A DNA stretch of 64,000 bases, taken from NCBI RefSeq assembly GCF_036250065.1, contig NZ_CP109199.1, positions 1,922,001 to 1,986,000 of the forward strand. The letters are read 5' to 3'. Below are positions 63,501 through 64,000 of this stretch, piece by piece (position 1 is the stretch's first letter; each line of letters starts with the position of its first letter). Origin of the DNA: Micromonospora sp. NBC_01699. GTDB lineage: Bacteria > Actinomycetota > Actinomycetes > Mycobacteriales > Micromonosporaceae. The notes under the pieces were generated by a model that was not told the DNA's origin, searched no databases, and saw only the letters and a list, made by a program, of their open reading frames with translations. Both the position numbers and the translations under genes were made by a program.

Positions 63501-64000
63501 ACCGTGCTCGCGCTGCCCGCGATGACCACCGTCGGCGATGGTGCGTTCCTCGCCGACGACACCCTGATCGCCTCGTACGAGCTGGGCGGTGGTTGGTTGC
63601 GGATCGGTGCCGCGCGGGTCGGCAAGCGGGCGTTCCTCGGCAACTCGGGCATGACCGCGCTCGGCCGGGCGGTGCCCAAGCGTGGGCTGGTCGGTGTGCT
63701 GTCCGCGACGCCGAAGCGGGCCAAGGCGGGCAGCTCGTACCTTGGCATGCCGCCGATGAAACTGCCGCGAGCGGCGGAGCAGGGCGACCAGAGTCGTACC
63801 TTCGATCCGCCGACCCGGTTGGTGGTCGCACGTGCCGCCGTCGAGCTGTGCCGCGTCGTACCGGTCATGTGCACGGTCGCGCTGGCCGTCGTCGCGCTCG
63901 CCGCGTTCGAGGCGATCGCCACCGGGTACGGGTGGACCGTCGCCCTGGCCGCCGGTGGCCCGGTGCTGCTCGCCGCCGGTGCTGTCGCCGCCGGGGTCGC
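60507..64000 (+). CDS. Pls/PosA-type non-ribosomal peptide synthetase (runs off window)
   Basis: 1164 codons are open to the window edge. The adenylation domain (about 75-540) shows IIFTSGSTGRPKGVAVTHRA, NTYGPTEATVVACAARL, AYRSGDLVR and GRADEQIKLGGRRIELGEVD. A carrier domain follows with DNFFASGGSSLGAAQLLTLL (phosphopantetheine Ser near 576). The rest has membrane helices (LFGIVGLRWVVTLAAINNVL onward) alternating with left-handed beta-helix acyltransferase-like repeats (VQVGRIRIDAGATVGARSTL). There is no condensation or thioesterase domain. This is the layout of epsilon-poly-lysine synthetase and relatives. AAGG 7 nt before ATG 60507 favours this start. The amino acid polymerised is unknown. 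Confidence 0.9.
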   Translation, partial: MRAYLAGTDQIEAPEELTSFVVSDPRHTDGDFGPVETVPSRSAEPPVPDDGPRAVYPAQAAPPTRTLLDILAQTARRHPNAPALDDGLTLLSYQDLESQVDELRQRLVAAGVGVGDRIGVRVPSGTVDLYVSILAVLAAGAAYVPVDADDPDERAEMVFGEADVCAVLGPARTLTPRRAPSGPAGRPGPDDDAWIIFTSGSTGRPKGVAVTHRAAAAFVDAEARLFLADEPIGPGDRVLAGLSVAFDASCEEMWLAWRYGGCLVAAPRSLVRTGMDLGPWLVDQRITVVSTVPTLAALWPAGTLDEVRLLIFGGEACPPELAERLAVDGRELWNTYGPTEATVVACAARLTGEGPVRIGLPLDGWELAVVDGHGRVVPMGEVGELVIGGVGLARYLDAARDEEKYAPLPALGWSRAYRSGDLVRAEPEGLLFVGRADEQIKLGGRRIELGEVDAALQALPEVAAAAAAVRTAGHGNQLLVGYVVPTSGGGFDKTAAVQRLRTALPAALVPLIAVVDGLPTKTSGKVDRAALPWPLPGVETTGAVHRLEGTEGWLAECWGEIVGVTPSRPDDNFFASGGSSLGAAQLLTLLRDRYPGASVSDVYQHPTLRELARRLDEFEVVQANSRTVRPTPRRTGLAQTALMLPLFGIVGLRWVVTLAAINNVLALFGSYPWAPTVSWWWVLLGWLLVISPPGRIALAAGGARLLLHGLAPGSYPRGGAVHLRLWAAERLAASSGATNLAGVWITYYARALGARIANDVDLHSLPPVTGMLQLGPGAAIEPEVDLSGHWVDGDVVQVGRIRIDAGATVGARSTLMPGVRIGKRAEVAPGSCVTGPVPAAQRWAGVPASRSGKAARRWPQERPGRAPRWTVAYGLSSLALGFLPAVAAVPGLLVLGRFLRDTTTLSSALGRALLGVPLATVAAITTYALLVLLLVRLLSLGLRAGHHPVHGRVAWQAWATERLMDLARVGLFPLYASLFTPVWLRALGMRVGRRVEASTVLALPAMTTVGDGAFLADDTLIASYELGGGWLRIGAARVGKRAFLGNSGMTALGRAVPKRGLVGVLSATPKRAKAGSSYLGMPPMKLPRAAEQGDQSRTFDPPTRLVVARAAVELCRVVPVMCTVALAVVALAAFEAIATGYGWTVALAAGGPVLLAAGAVAAGV

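Overview
The window is high-GC DNA with frequent CGTACG-type words, many GTG starts and several promoters whose -10 box lies only 6-8 nt before the start codon (probable leaderless mRNAs). This points to a filamentous actinomycete, most likely of the Micromonosporaceae. The family assignment is inferred from composition and gene style, not from a marker gene. No rRNA, tRNA or CRISPR array was seen.

Layout. (1) 1-1856: the 5' part of an MFS exporter gene, divergent from an ArsR-type regulator. (2) 1857-8300: a mobile-element graveyard holding a decayed imuA'-like SOS gene, a lower-GC SUKH immunity gene coupled to a 50-codon ORF, an IS4-group element nested in an IS630-type transposase with a perfect 10-bp target duplication, an rve-type transposase and a decayed IS5-like element. 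(3) 8300-17750: small metabolic and regulatory genes (cupin, quinone-type oxidoreductase/HxlR pair, DinB, SIMPL) and a TetR/MMPL export pair with a large palindromic operator. (4) 17750-26800: secreted or surface proteins, a DUF1152 protein, and a rearranged stretch (about 21.2-23.4 kb) where four genes are cut short around a small secreted-protein gene; then an ABC exporter divergent from MarR, and a lamin-tail-domain protein. (5) 27-30 kb: a two-gene operon encoding a proline-rich membrane protein and a deacetylase-glycosyltransferase fusion. (6) 29.8-41.7 kb: stress and housekeeping genes, including an epoxide hydrolase, DinB/WYL pair, HEAT-repeat protein, alpha/beta hydrolases, a SnoaL-tailed sigma factor, a VOC protein and an MDR oxidoreductase/TetR pair.

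(7) 41.9-52.6 kb is the most distinctive region: a phosphate-uptake (Pst) locus in which pstC, pstA, pstS and pstB are accompanied by an LPXTG surface protein, an 843-residue membrane-anchored binding-protein-like protein, a second secreted PstS-like protein on the opposite strand, and a sortase-fold membrane protein lacking the catalytic His and Cys. Together they suggest a cell-wall-associated phosphate-capture apparatus. This is inference; no exact functional precedent was recognised.

(8) 52.7-58.4 kb: ThuA and Gfo/Idh/MocA genes overlap, then metH follows an S-adenosylhomocysteine riboswitch whose pseudoknot strand overlaps an anti-Shine-Dalgarno sequence, predicting an ON switch. (9) 58.5-64 kb: a stand-alone TOPRIM protein, a secreted NPP1/NLP-type protein with an intact GHRHDWE motif, and the first 3.5 kb of a Pls/PosA-type non-ribosomal peptide synthetase that runs off the window.
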